Shown: one piece after another, positions 25,679 through 33,746 of the stretch
How the letters are laid out: every line of letters starts with the position of its first letter
Position numbering within the stretch: the stretch's first letter is position 1
Assembly: GCF_020171985.1 (NCBI RefSeq)
Contig: NZ_JAIVAL010000002.1
Span: 372,001 to 436,000, forward strand
From: Halobacillus halophilus
Lineage (GTDB): Bacteria; Bacillota; Bacilli; Bacillales; Halobacillaceae
Direction of reading: 5' to 3'
Length of the DNA: 64,000 nt
Notes under the pieces: generated by a model
What the model was told of the DNA's origin: nothing
Seen by the model: the letters and a program-made list of their open reading frames with translations, nothing else
The model's database searches: none
Translations under genes and position numbers: made by a program

Positions 25679-28387
25679 TCAAATAGTCGCTTCGTTATAT
25701 TTTTTGAACAAGAAATCTACTCTATCCTCATCTGATTTGAACGTCTTTCCATATGCTTTTTCAACAGCTTTATCCAATTCACGATGTGCTCTTAATAATT
25801 CCGGAGGAGTTGCAACTAAATCATAAAGATCGGCTAGTGAACTATCAGGATAGCTTGCTCGTATATCTATAATTTCAAGTGCTTTCTTTTCAATCGTATG
25901 TCTTAACTTTTCTGTAGGTTCAGGAAACACAAAATTATTATAAACTAAGGTATTAGAGTAACGATAATCACCTTTTAAACGCCCAGCTACAGTACGTAAC
26001 CAAGCCATATGCATCGAAGAGTTTAAAATACCGAACAAGTATTCATCTGCATCCAACACTTGAAATGCGGAATCACTGCATACTGTTGGATATTCAAAAT
26101 ACCCAATAGGTACAAATTTTCTATTTTCAGAAGTTACTCTTGGAATAATCAATATATCGCTATCGACTGCATTATCTTGTTTGAAACGTGCAGGATATTC
26201 TGCCCATTTTTGAGTAGAAGGTGCATCACTATCTAATCGCATTTTTCTCACGGATTCCACTCTTTCCCTAACCAACGGCATCTTTCGAAGTTCCGCTGGC
26301 GGACAGTTGGGCAAATATAAGCAATAACGTTGATAACCATTTACTAACTCGTGAGCTCCTACCCATGGCCGAAAATATTTTTCTGATAATGGTTCATTTT
26401 TTATAAATTCTTCCATCTCATCTTCATTAAAAATTAAAAACCCTCCATCAGTAGGTTTTGTTCCATAAATCATAGGTGGTGTACTACTAATAGGTTTCTT
26501 TCTACTTTCTATAAAAACAGTTGCTGCATTTAATAAGTAATGATTGATTTCCTTAACTGAAACTGCTGTAGGCTCTCCCTTTATGTCTGCATAAGTAAAG
26601 AGCTTTTTAGGTAATCCTTTAATTGAGCTGAAACCAATAATTACACAATATACTGCAGCCTTCTTTTTTGCTTCACTATTCCATTGAAATGTTTGATGAG
26701 CAAAATGTATCTCTATGTCCATTTGATACATCAGATATTTCCAAATATTAAGCGCCTGCTCTCCTTGCACAATCGAATTCGTGGATACCAACCCAACCTG
26801 AATGGATGTAAAACGTATATATTTTGCAGCTTTCAAATACCACGCTGCGACAAAGTCGAGATGGCCAGATTTTTTCAACACTTTTGTTACATCTTTCAAA
26901 TCAGCTTTTTGCTCAGGAGACAACATACTGTTGCCTACAAAGGGAGGATTACCTAAAATATAATTTAATTTATTACTTGATACTACTTCTTCCCAATCCA
27001 ATTTCAGAGCATTACCATGTACTATATTCGGTCGTTTAGTGAGTGGCAAACGCACAAAATATTCACCAAATTCATTACTTATTTTCATATTCATTTGATG
27101 ATCCATTAACCACAAAGCAACCTGTGCGATTTGAGAAGCGAAATCATCTATTTCTATACCATAAAACTGGTCTACATCCACACGTACCCAGTGATCAATA
27201 TCTAAAATAAACTCTCCCCGTAAAAACTCTCTGACAATTTCTACTTCTAACAATCGTATCTCCCGATAAGCAATAATCAAAAAATTACCACATCCACAAG
27301 CAGGATCAAGAAATTTCAAATCTCCAATTTTATTATGAAAAGCTTCTAAACGCTTTCGTCTATTCGTTTTCAAATTTTTTATTTTATTGAATTCTTCCCA
27401 TAACTCATCCATGAATAGCGGTTTGATCACTTTTAAAATATTCTCTTCACTTGTGTAGTGAGCCCCCAGCTCTCTACGTTGCCCTGCATCCATGACGCTT
27501 TGAAATAGAGAACCGAAAACTGCTGGAGAAATTTGCCCCCAGTTCAACGCAGAGCTTTCAAGCAAAAGCTCACGCATTTCTGCGTCAAATGTAGCCGGAG
27601 GCAATCTATCTTCAAATAGTTTCCCGTTTACATAAGGAAAGTTGTTAAGTGTTACATCAAGGTTTTTAGTTCGATTCTTTACTGGTGTGTTTAATGTTTC
27701 AAAGATTCCAGCCAAATGAAGCCCTAAATCACTGCCATCTTCACGTGTTTCTTGATCAATGTAGTCTTTGAAGATATTCTTTTCAAAAATCCCTGTATCA
27801 TCTGCAAATAAGCAAAACAATAGCCGCACCAGGAACACTTCTAAGTTGTGCCCGTCATATCCAATGGTCTTTAATTTGTCGTGTAATTCTCCCATTTGTT
27901 CTGCAGCTTCAATATTGACTGGATCCTGTTCTTTGATCTCCTGCTTTTGATAACCTGCAATGAATCCAAACAACTCAATGTTCTGTGGTAACTGGCTTAA
28001 TTTGATGCGACGTTCTCCGCCATCTTCCAAATCATAAAGCACAAAGTTCTCAAAATCTGAAACTAATATGTATCTAGGTAGCTCTGACTCTTTTAAACCA
28101 GGAAAGTAATCTTTTGCTTGGTTGTACGCCTTTTCTAAATCACGTCCTCTGGACTTATGTTCAACCAGTAGAATGCCTTTCCAAAGTAAGTCAACGAATC
28201 CTTGCTCTCCTCCGGCTTTTTTAACGCTTTTTTCAAATGTTGCTACTCGCCTACGCGAGATGCCAAACACATTAAAAAATGCGTCCCAGAATGATTTTGC
28301 ATCTGCACTTTCATTAGATGCGTCCTCCCATTCATTTGAAAATTTGACTGCTCTTTCTCTAATTTCGTTCCAACTTAATAGAGACAT
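25679..28387 (-). CDS. MmeI/YeeA-like fused restriction-modification protein (type IIL/IIG)
   Basis: A 902-residue protein with nuclease and adenine methyltransferase in one chain. The N-terminal MmeI-type endonuclease has Asp66 and Glu76-x-Lys78 in GFVDLLWKGILLVEHK. A helical spacer follows, then the methyltransferase: GAHYTSEENILKVI near 308, motif I LDPACGCGNF at 360-369, YGIEIDDFASQIAQVALWL near 409, and catalytic NPPF at 480-483. A target-recognition region lies at about 640-830 and a short helical end after it. Type IIL enzymes methylate one strand and cut unmodified DNA some 20 bp away. Its position beside serine recombinases and rlmD parallels B. subtilis yeeA. No separate specificity or helicase gene is nearby. 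The ribosome site is weak (AGGGGGAAC, spacing 12). Confidence 0.9.
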   Translation of the reverse strand: MSLLSWNEIRERAVKFSNEWEDASNESADAKSFWDAFFNVFGISRRRVATFEKSVKKAGGEQGFVDLLWKGILLVEHKSRGRDLEKAYNQAKDYFPGLKESELPRYILVSDFENFVLYDLEDGGERRIKLSQLPQNIELFGFIAGYQKQEIKEQDPVNIEAAEQMGELHDKLKTIGYDGHNLEVFLVRLLFCLFADDTGIFEKNIFKDYIDQETREDGSDLGLHLAGIFETLNTPVKNRTKNLDVTLNNFPYVNGKLFEDRLPPATFDAEMRELLLESSALNWGQISPAVFGSLFQSVMDAGQRRELGAHYTSEENILKVIKPLFMDELWEEFNKIKNLKTNRRKRLEAFHNKIGDLKFLDPACGCGNFLIIAYREIRLLEVEIVREFLRGEFILDIDHWVRVDVDQFYGIEIDDFASQIAQVALWLMDHQMNMKISNEFGEYFVRLPLTKRPNIVHGNALKLDWEEVVSSNKLNYILGNPPFVGNSMLSPEQKADLKDVTKVLKKSGHLDFVAAWYLKAAKYIRFTSIQVGLVSTNSIVQGEQALNIWKYLMYQMDIEIHFAHQTFQWNSEAKKKAAVYCVIIGFSSIKGLPKKLFTYADIKGEPTAVSVKEINHYLLNAATVFIESRKKPISSTPPMIYGTKPTDGGFLIFNEDEMEEFIKNEPLSEKYFRPWVGAHELVNGYQRYCLYLPNCPPAELRKMPLVRERVESVRKMRLDSDAPSTQKWAEYPARFKQDNAVDSDILIIPRVTSENRKFVPIGYFEYPTVCSDSAFQVLDADEYLFGILNSSMHMAWLRTVAGRLKGDYRYSNTLVYNNFVFPEPTEKLRHTIEKKALEIIDIRASYPDSSLADLYDLVATPPELLRAHRELDKAVEKAYGKTFKSDEDRVDFLFKKYNEATI

Positions 28388-28568
28388 GATTTAATTTGTT
28401 CCCCCTAGTATGTTCATTGCCGAATTAAATCAGCCTTTGGAAAATTTTATAAACCAATCTTATCATAAGCAATCAGGTTGAGAACAGGGACTATGGTCAT
28501 TTTGTCCTATCGAGTAATTATATTACATAATTAATATCCACTAGTTACTAGAGTTTTAAATTTTGTTA

Positions 28569-28596
28569 TTGACTTTTTTCCTGAAATGGTTATGTT
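28569..28596 (+). promoter_or_regulatory. Predicted promoter of the recombinase operon
   Basis: TTGACT and TATGTT with a 16-base spacer lie 57 bases upstream of the first small ORF. The region 28388-28652 separates this operon from the divergent MmeI-like gene and also holds a small CTAGT-T-ACTAG palindrome near 28539. Confidence 0.5.
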
Positions 28597-28652
28597 TCTT
28601 CTGCCGGTGTATGAACTACCGAACAAAATCACAATTGGAGGAAGCAAACACC

Positions 28653-28790
28653 ATGAATAATTCCCTATCTAAACTTACCCAGCAACTGCAACAACCTTTA
28701 CAGAAAGGTACACTATCACCATTTTTATTTAATAGCTTCATAGAATATCAGAAAAAGAGGAAGAGCAACCATGCCCCCGCAAAAAGATAA
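28653..28790 (+). CDS. Small recombinase-operon protein 1 (45 residues)
   Basis: Starts MNNSLSKLTQQLQQPLQ and ends KSNHAPAKR; Gln-rich, helical at first, basic at the end. GGAGG stands 11 bases before the ATG, and its end overlaps the next small ORF by 20 bases. No family recognised. It may be a recombination directionality factor or a leader peptide; neither is shown by the sequence. Confidence 0.5.
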   Translation: MNNSLSKLTQQLQQPLQKGTLSPFLFNSFIEYQKKRKSNHAPAKR

Positions 28791-28911
28791 TACTCTTTTT
28801 CCAGGTCAAGAAAGAGGAATAATTCGTATCTTAATTAAAAAAGGACAAGAAGAAGGAGCCGTTCAATTACGCCTGAATTTATTTGATGAAGAACCCCCTG
28901 AAAAAGAATAG
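28771..28911 (+). CDS. Small recombinase-operon protein 2 (46 residues)
   Basis: Starts MPPQKDNTLFPGQERGIIRI and ends in an acidic tail, DEEPPEKE. GAGG is 10 bases upstream of the ATG, which lies inside the end of the preceding ORF. No family recognised. The overlap suggests coupled translation with the 45-residue protein. Confidence 0.5.
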   Translation: MPPQKDNTLFPGQERGIIRILIKKGQEEGAVQLRLNLFDEEPPEKE

Positions 28912-28923
28912 CAGTATAAAGAA

Positions 28924-28958
28924 CACCTCCATCGGTCAATGATAATTAGATGGAGGTG
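28924..28958 (+). promoter_or_regulatory. Hairpin that sequesters a ribosome binding site
   Basis: CACCTCCATC (28924-28933) pairs perfectly with GATGGAGGTG (28949-28958) across a 15-base loop. The right arm contains the whole Shine-Dalgarno sequence (GGAGGTG) of the 56-residue protein at 28964, whose stop overlaps the first recombinase start. No T run follows, so it is not a terminator. Confidence 0.7.
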
Positions 28959-28963
28959 AAAGT

Positions 28964-29134
28964 ATGAGAAGACGTGTTCAACTACGTTCAATATCAGAAG
29001 ATAACAATACTACAACTATCTGGGTTCAGCATTTAACTGTACGTTTAGTCATTGAACAACTACAGCTGCCACATCGATTACAAGCAAAACTGCTTCACGA
29101 GACACTACCCAAAATTAAAAATGAGGTGAAATAA
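28964..29134 (+). CDS. Small recombinase-operon protein 3 (56 residues)
   Basis: Starts MRRRVQLRSISEDNNTTTIW and ends KIKNEVK. GGAGGTG sits 5 bases before the ATG but is buried in a hairpin. Its stop codon shares a base with the recombinase ATG (TAATG), so the recombinase should depend on its translation. No family recognised; an accessory or leader role is inference. Confidence 0.6.
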   Translation: MRRRVQLRSISEDNNTTTIWVQHLTVRLVIEQLQLPHRLQAKLLHETLPKIKNEVK

Positions 29135-30558
29135 TGGAAAAAGCTAAACTCCATGTGTTCTTTAGAAGAGTCAGTACTAAAGGACAAGATATAACCATTC
29201 AAGAAGCCGCAGACCTTTACTATAGAGAAAAGCTTCAATCAGAAAACATTATGATCATTAACGAAAATGCAATTTCAGCCAATAAAAAGTCTATAAATGA
29301 AAGACCTGAAATGCAGAAGTTGATTTCATTAATCACAAAAAATAAAGTTTCTGCTTTATATGCTTTTGACCGGAGTCGCTTATTTCGTGACCACTATGAA
29401 GGCATGGAATTTAATGACTTACGATTGGCATATAATGTGAAACTCATTTACACATCTACAGGAAACGGCCACATCCAAGCCAGCAACGATATATTCGTGG
29501 AAGGCTTATTGAATATGTTTAGTGATATTGAAGGAAAAAACATTGCCCGTAGAAGTGAAGAAACTAGAAGAAGATATCCCCCTCAAATAATGGGCTATAA
29601 AAAAGATAAGGATACAAAAACATACAGTAAAGATCCAAATAAGAAAGAATATATCGATCAATATTTCACTGCATTAACTTATGTAAATACAATCGATGAA
29701 CTACGAGCTGTAGTTAAAGAGTATCAAAAGAATCTAAATTGTAGCTCAGAGTTGAGTCTAATTAACATGGCGTCTAACCCATTTTACGCAGCCTACGATC
29801 TTGAAAAAGGGACGAATAGACTGAGTCATGTAGATCCGTACATTACATTAGAAACTTTTAATCAACTGCAGGAAACTAAAAGCGAATTATTTAAAACCTA
29901 CGTAAAACAAGTGGAACAACAAAAATTGCAGGTGGCTATGTATGCGCCAATCTGCGGGTATTGTAAAAAGCGATTAAATTACCGACATAATAAAGACAGT
30001 AATCAGGGATTTTTTACTTGTTCTCGAAAAGAGCACGCCAAAAACAAAGTTAAAATTCCTTTTTCGGAGTTAGAAAAGGTTATTGATTTTGCTCTACAGG
30101 AGATCGTCCACAAACTGGACTATAAACTGCTCTCTCTTCACTCAGTAAAAAGCTTTAAAAAAATTAAAGACCAAACAGAAGCAGAAATATCAGCCATCAA
30201 CTCTAAAATCAAAGAATTAACTGAGGAAATCGTATTATCAAGCAGACATTACTCAGAGGATTGGAAGAATGACCACCGCTACAAGAAAGTGAATAGTTTA
30301 AAGATGGAACGGAGAAAATTACTAGAAGAAATCACTCTAAAAGAAGAATTCCTACAGAATAACAAAAAGTTATCGGGGATTGTTCAGAGTTATTTAAGCG
30401 ACAGATCAAAGGTCAGCTCAACACTACTGTATTCACTGTTTATCAATCAAGTCTTTATTTATGAGGATGAAGTAGATATTGAAGTTTTCACCTTCAATTA
30501 TCTTCGAGACCTTCACACAGAAATGATTTATGTAGGAGATGAATCAGCTTGGAATTAG
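29134..30558 (+). CDS. Large serine recombinase 1
   Basis: A 474-residue site-specific recombinase. The catalytic domain starts FFRRVSTKGQD with nucleophile Ser14 and continues with LYAFDRSRLFRD (the Arg pair of the active site) and GLLNMFSDIEGKNIARRSEETRRR before the long E helix. The recombinase domain (about 165-260) is short. A zinc ribbon follows (CGYCKKRLNYR near 274, then FTCSRK), with a coiled-coil at about 335-405 (EAEISAINSKIKELTEEIV). Such enzymes cut both att sites, exchange strands by subunit rotation and are directional. First of three consecutive recombinase genes; translation is coupled to the upstream 56-residue ORF. Confidence 0.88.
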   Translation: MEKAKLHVFFRRVSTKGQDITIQEAADLYYREKLQSENIMIINENAISANKKSINERPEMQKLISLITKNKVSALYAFDRSRLFRDHYEGMEFNDLRLAYNVKLIYTSTGNGHIQASNDIFVEGLLNMFSDIEGKNIARRSEETRRRYPPQIMGYKKDKDTKTYSKDPNKKEYIDQYFTALTYVNTIDELRAVVKEYQKNLNCSSELSLINMASNPFYAAYDLEKGTNRLSHVDPYITLETFNQLQETKSELFKTYVKQVEQQKLQVAMYAPICGYCKKRLNYRHNKDSNQGFFTCSRKEHAKNKVKIPFSELEKVIDFALQEIVHKLDYKLLSLHSVKSFKKIKDQTEAEISAINSKIKELTEEIVLSSRHYSEDWKNDHRYKKVNSLKMERRKLLEEITLKEEFLQNNKKLSGIVQSYLSDRSKVSSTLLYSLFINQVFIYEDEVDIEVFTFNYLRDLHTEMIYVGDESAWN

Positions 30559-32033
30559 CATTCGGCTATATAAGACGTTCTTCTTACAAACAGCAAGAAA
30601 ATAATAGCGTCGAAATACAGAAAGCACACATACAAGAATTTGCGCAGCGAAAGGGGTTCACCGTTCCAGAGGATTTTATTTATATCGAAGATGTAACCAG
30701 CGCCTACTCTAAAAGAGCCAATCAGCGTAAAGAGCTGATGCGGCTCAGAAATATGATGATAGAATCCAGTATCGCCCGTGTGATTTTCTTTGAAGAATCT
30801 CGTATGGACCGTACAGGTTATACTTTTGTTCTGGATTTTTACCGTCCACTGCAAGAGGCACTTCCTAACCTTGAGTTGTACACAACAAACTCGGACGCCC
30901 CCTTCAATCCAGATAACCCACAAAACAAAGTGGCTCTCCTTCTCTACCGCCAAGAATCAGAAATTAAATCAGAACGTGCCTTGGCAAGTTTAACTGCAGA
31001 CCTTGAGAATCAAGACCCAATCCGACCAGGCGCAAAAGTTCCATTCGGCTACAAACAAGTGGACAAAAAACTAATTCAAAATGAAAAAGCAGAGATCGTC
31101 ACTTTCATCTATTACCTTCAAAGTTGGGGAACTTCTATGGGAAGGATTGCCGAAATTTTAAATGAAACTGAAATCCCCGCCCCCAACGGTGGATTATGGG
31201 GAGCTAGCTCAATAGAAACTATCTTAAAGAATCCGGTATACACGGGTGATTTGACTTGGAATATTCGGAAACACAATAAAGAGAAAAAATATGAATTCAA
31301 GAAGATACACGAACCGATCGTCGATCCTTTCCTTATCCATTTGAATGATAATAATGTAAAACTGCAAAGCAAATTTGGAAGGCTCGATACTCCGTTTCTT
31401 TTTTTAAACCTACTCCACTGTGGAGAATGTAAAGAGCTTTTAAAAACTCAAAATGCATCCACTACTAAAAATGGTAAGAAATATTGCTATCAGTATTACG
31501 TCTGCAAAAAATGCAATTACAAGCTGGATATCAGTAGCACGCACGAAACAATTCTGCCAGTCATCTTAAAACACGTTCAGTCGTTGACTTCGCATAATAC
31601 AGTGAAGAATTCTACTGAAGCTTTCCTTACAGCCCTTCAAGAAACAACTAAAGAAAAAATAATAAATTTAGAAAAACATATTGACAACTTGGACTCAAAG
31701 GGTTGTATTGCTAAAGAACAAGAGGATGAAGATTTCGAACAGATTATCAATGACTTGCTAATAGAATATCAATCAGATTTAAAGTGCTTAGCCCGAAGCT
31801 TATGCATTCAAAGTGAATTACTGGGAGCTGTTAATTCTGGTTTGTATTTCTCACGCTTTAATCATGTACTTGAACATCAGCTCAGTCAACAAGAACAACG
31901 ATTAATAACTCTTTACTTCGTAAATGAAATCCTCGTTTCACCTGATCAGGCACCTCAAATAGTCTTCCGTTCAAATGCCTTCGAAAACTTTTATCCTATT
32001 CAAGTTGGACAAAGTACAGAAACAGAACAGTGA
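30549..32033 (+). CDS. Large serine recombinase 2
   Basis: A 494-residue recombinase overlapping the end of recombinase 1 by 10 bases, with a TTG start and AGGAG 10 bases upstream; co-translation is likely. The catalytic domain opens GYIRRSSYKQQ, with Ser11 as the likely nucleophile, followed by VIFFEESRMDRTGY. The recombinase domain holds VPFGYKQVDKKL, GRIAEILNETEIPAPNGGLW and TILKNPVYTGDLTWN. The zinc ribbon is CGECKELLKT with YYVCKKCNYK; a coiled-coil follows at about 370-415. It is intact. A terminator lies 60 bases past its stop. Confidence 0.9.
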   Translation: MELAFGYIRRSSYKQQENNSVEIQKAHIQEFAQRKGFTVPEDFIYIEDVTSAYSKRANQRKELMRLRNMMIESSIARVIFFEESRMDRTGYTFVLDFYRPLQEALPNLELYTTNSDAPFNPDNPQNKVALLLYRQESEIKSERALASLTADLENQDPIRPGAKVPFGYKQVDKKLIQNEKAEIVTFIYYLQSWGTSMGRIAEILNETEIPAPNGGLWGASSIETILKNPVYTGDLTWNIRKHNKEKKYEFKKIHEPIVDPFLIHLNDNNVKLQSKFGRLDTPFLFLNLLHCGECKELLKTQNASTTKNGKKYCYQYYVCKKCNYKLDISSTHETILPVILKHVQSLTSHNTVKNSTEAFLTALQETTKEKIINLEKHIDNLDSKGCIAKEQEDEDFEQIINDLLIEYQSDLKCLARSLCIQSELLGAVNSGLYFSRFNHVLEHQLSQQEQRLITLYFVNEILVSPDQAPQIVFRSNAFENFYPIQVGQSTETEQ

Positions 32034-32096
32034 ATGACTGGATGGTTAACCGAACACTTTTACTTCATTTATACAAAAAGTAAAACAGATCATCTC

Positions 32097-32122
32097 AAGC
32101 CCTTTGCTACAAGGGCTTTTAT
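32097..32122 (+). terminator. Terminator after recombinase 2
   Basis: AAGCCCTT pairs with AAGGGCTT over a 6-base loop and runs into TTTTAT. Confidence 0.8.
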
Positions 32123-32149
32123 CAAGGATTTGTTCGGTAATCTATCCAT

Positions 32150-32163
32150 ATTGGTATACCAAT
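32150..32163. promoter_or_regulatory. 14-bp perfect palindrome, operator-like
   Basis: ATTGGTATACCAAT lies between the terminator after recombinase 2 and the third small ORF, with partial outer symmetry (ATCC/GAT). It may be a repressor site for the last transcription unit or a recombinase-binding site. Confidence 0.4.
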
Positions 32164-32253
32164 GTAGATGAATAACAGAAATATATACTTCTATTATTGG
32201 ATAAAAAACAGAAAATTATACTCATCAAAAGAACAACATAGGAGAGGAAACAA

Positions 32254-32415
32254 ATGAAAGTCAATCGTATATATGCTGCCCCAGAAAAAGCAGTAGATGT
32301 TAAAAACCTAATCCAACAACTTGTCACTATAGAAATAGAAAAAATGGTTAATAATAATTCTGTAAACTCACCAGCATCTCATGAAAAAATTACACTAGGT
32401 GGTGATTGTGCATGA
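32254..32415 (+). CDS. Small ORF coupled to recombinase 3 (53 residues)
   Basis: Starts MKVNRIYAAPEKAVDVKNLI and ends KITLGGDCA. AGGAG is 10 bases before the ATG. Its stop overlaps the start of the third recombinase as ATGA, so the two are translationally coupled. No family recognised; it mirrors the small ORF in front of recombinase 1. Confidence 0.6.
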   Translation: MKVNRIYAAPEKAVDVKNLIQQLVTIEIEKMVNNNSVNSPASHEKITLGGDCA

Positions 32416-33714
32416 GATGTGCAGTATACGCTCGTGTTTCAACAGAATTAGATTCACAAAGGACATCCATTGATAATCAGGTAGATATCTTCAGAAACTA
32501 TGCTTTTCAAAACAATTGGGAAATTGTAAAAGTCTATACAGATAAGCAATCTGGCACCAAAGGAAACCGTCCGGGTTTAAAAGCTTTAATTGAAGATGGA
32601 AAAGCGGGAATGTACGATGTTATTTTGGCGAAAGAGCTTTCTCGTTTAGCTAGGAATGGAAAGCTTTCCTACGAACTTAAAGAAATCTGGCAGTTCAATA
32701 ACATTCATCTTGTTTGTTTGGATAACTCCATTAATACTCTAGAAGGTAATGATCACAATTTTGGTTTATACGCCTGGCTTTATGAAAACGAATCAGCTAA
32801 TAGCAGCCGGCGTAATAAACAAGCCAAACGTGTAAAAGCTCAACGTGGTCTCTTTGTTGGTTCGACCCCTCCATATGGCTATCAGTCTGAGAACGGTCAT
32901 CTTGAACAATCGACATTACTGCGGGGATCTCGTACAAAACAGATCGGAAACGATCTCTGTTACGTCTATAAAAAGACGGGAAGTAAATGAGGAAGATCAA
33001 ATCGTAATGGAGAACTCTCATGTGCCAATCATCCCGAAAGAAGCTTTTGAAGCTGTACAAGCAATGATGAAAACCCGGACAAAAACTTCTACGGCCCCCA
33101 AGAAACATATTTTCACGAATATCCTTTATTGTGATGAATGCCATAAAGGAATGTGGTACAAAGCCAATCAAAAAGGCTACCGATGCGGAGGTAACATTAA
33201 ACACGGCACTACATTTTGTCTAAATAAAGCTCCTATTCGCGAAAAAGAGTTAACCCACGTTATTTTAGAGGATTTAGAGGTGCTCTTTGATACTTTAAAA
33301 GACAAAAACTTCATGAATACGTTGGTAATGAAATTAGATAAGAAAAAACAACTTATTCAGAAGGAACTCCTTGCCTCTCAATATGAACTAGGTAAACTTA
33401 AAGACAAAAAACTGGAGTATGTGAATTTGTATACTGAAAATGTGATATCTATAGAAGAACTTACGGAATACAGAGGATTAACGGATGAGAAAATAAAGTC
33501 ATTACAACTTCAACAAGCTCGCCTAGAGGAAAAGATGCAGGAATGTAAAAGTGAGGACTTCGCTTTCCATATCGGTAACAAATTAAAAGAAGTTCTTGGA
33601 TTAAAAGAGCTAACTCCGAAAATCCTACATTCGCTTGTTGAAAAAATAACATGTAACCAAGATGGCAGTGTCAATATTCAGTATAGCTTTGTTAATCCGT
33701 TGCAAGTCAAATAA
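32412..33714 (+). pseudogene. Large serine recombinase 3, disrupted by an internal deletion
   Basis: The first part (32412-32990) encodes an intact catalytic domain: YARVSTELDSQRTS with Ser10, LAKELSRLARN and TPPYGYQSENG. At about 32888-32900 the frame jumps by +1: the upstream frame stops at 32990, while the continuing homologous frame reads VILNNRHYCGDLVQNRS onward to 33714, with zinc ribbon CDECHKGMWYK...YRCGG and a coiled-coil. Between PYGYQ and the NxxYxGDLVQNR segment, family members have about 60-70 residues of recombinase domain that are missing here. So about 200 bp have been lost with a frameshift. The product cannot be a functional recombinase, though a 193-residue catalytic fragment could still be made. 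Confidence 0.85.
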
Positions 33715-33746
33715 AAAGGCAACACCCTAAGGGTTAGTTGCCTTTT
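33713..33746. terminator. Terminator between recombinase 3 and rlmD
   Basis: AAAAGGCAAC pairs with GTTGCCTTTT over a 13-base loop, with T runs on both strands. It overlaps the last codons of rlmD and serves both convergent genes. Confidence 0.8.
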
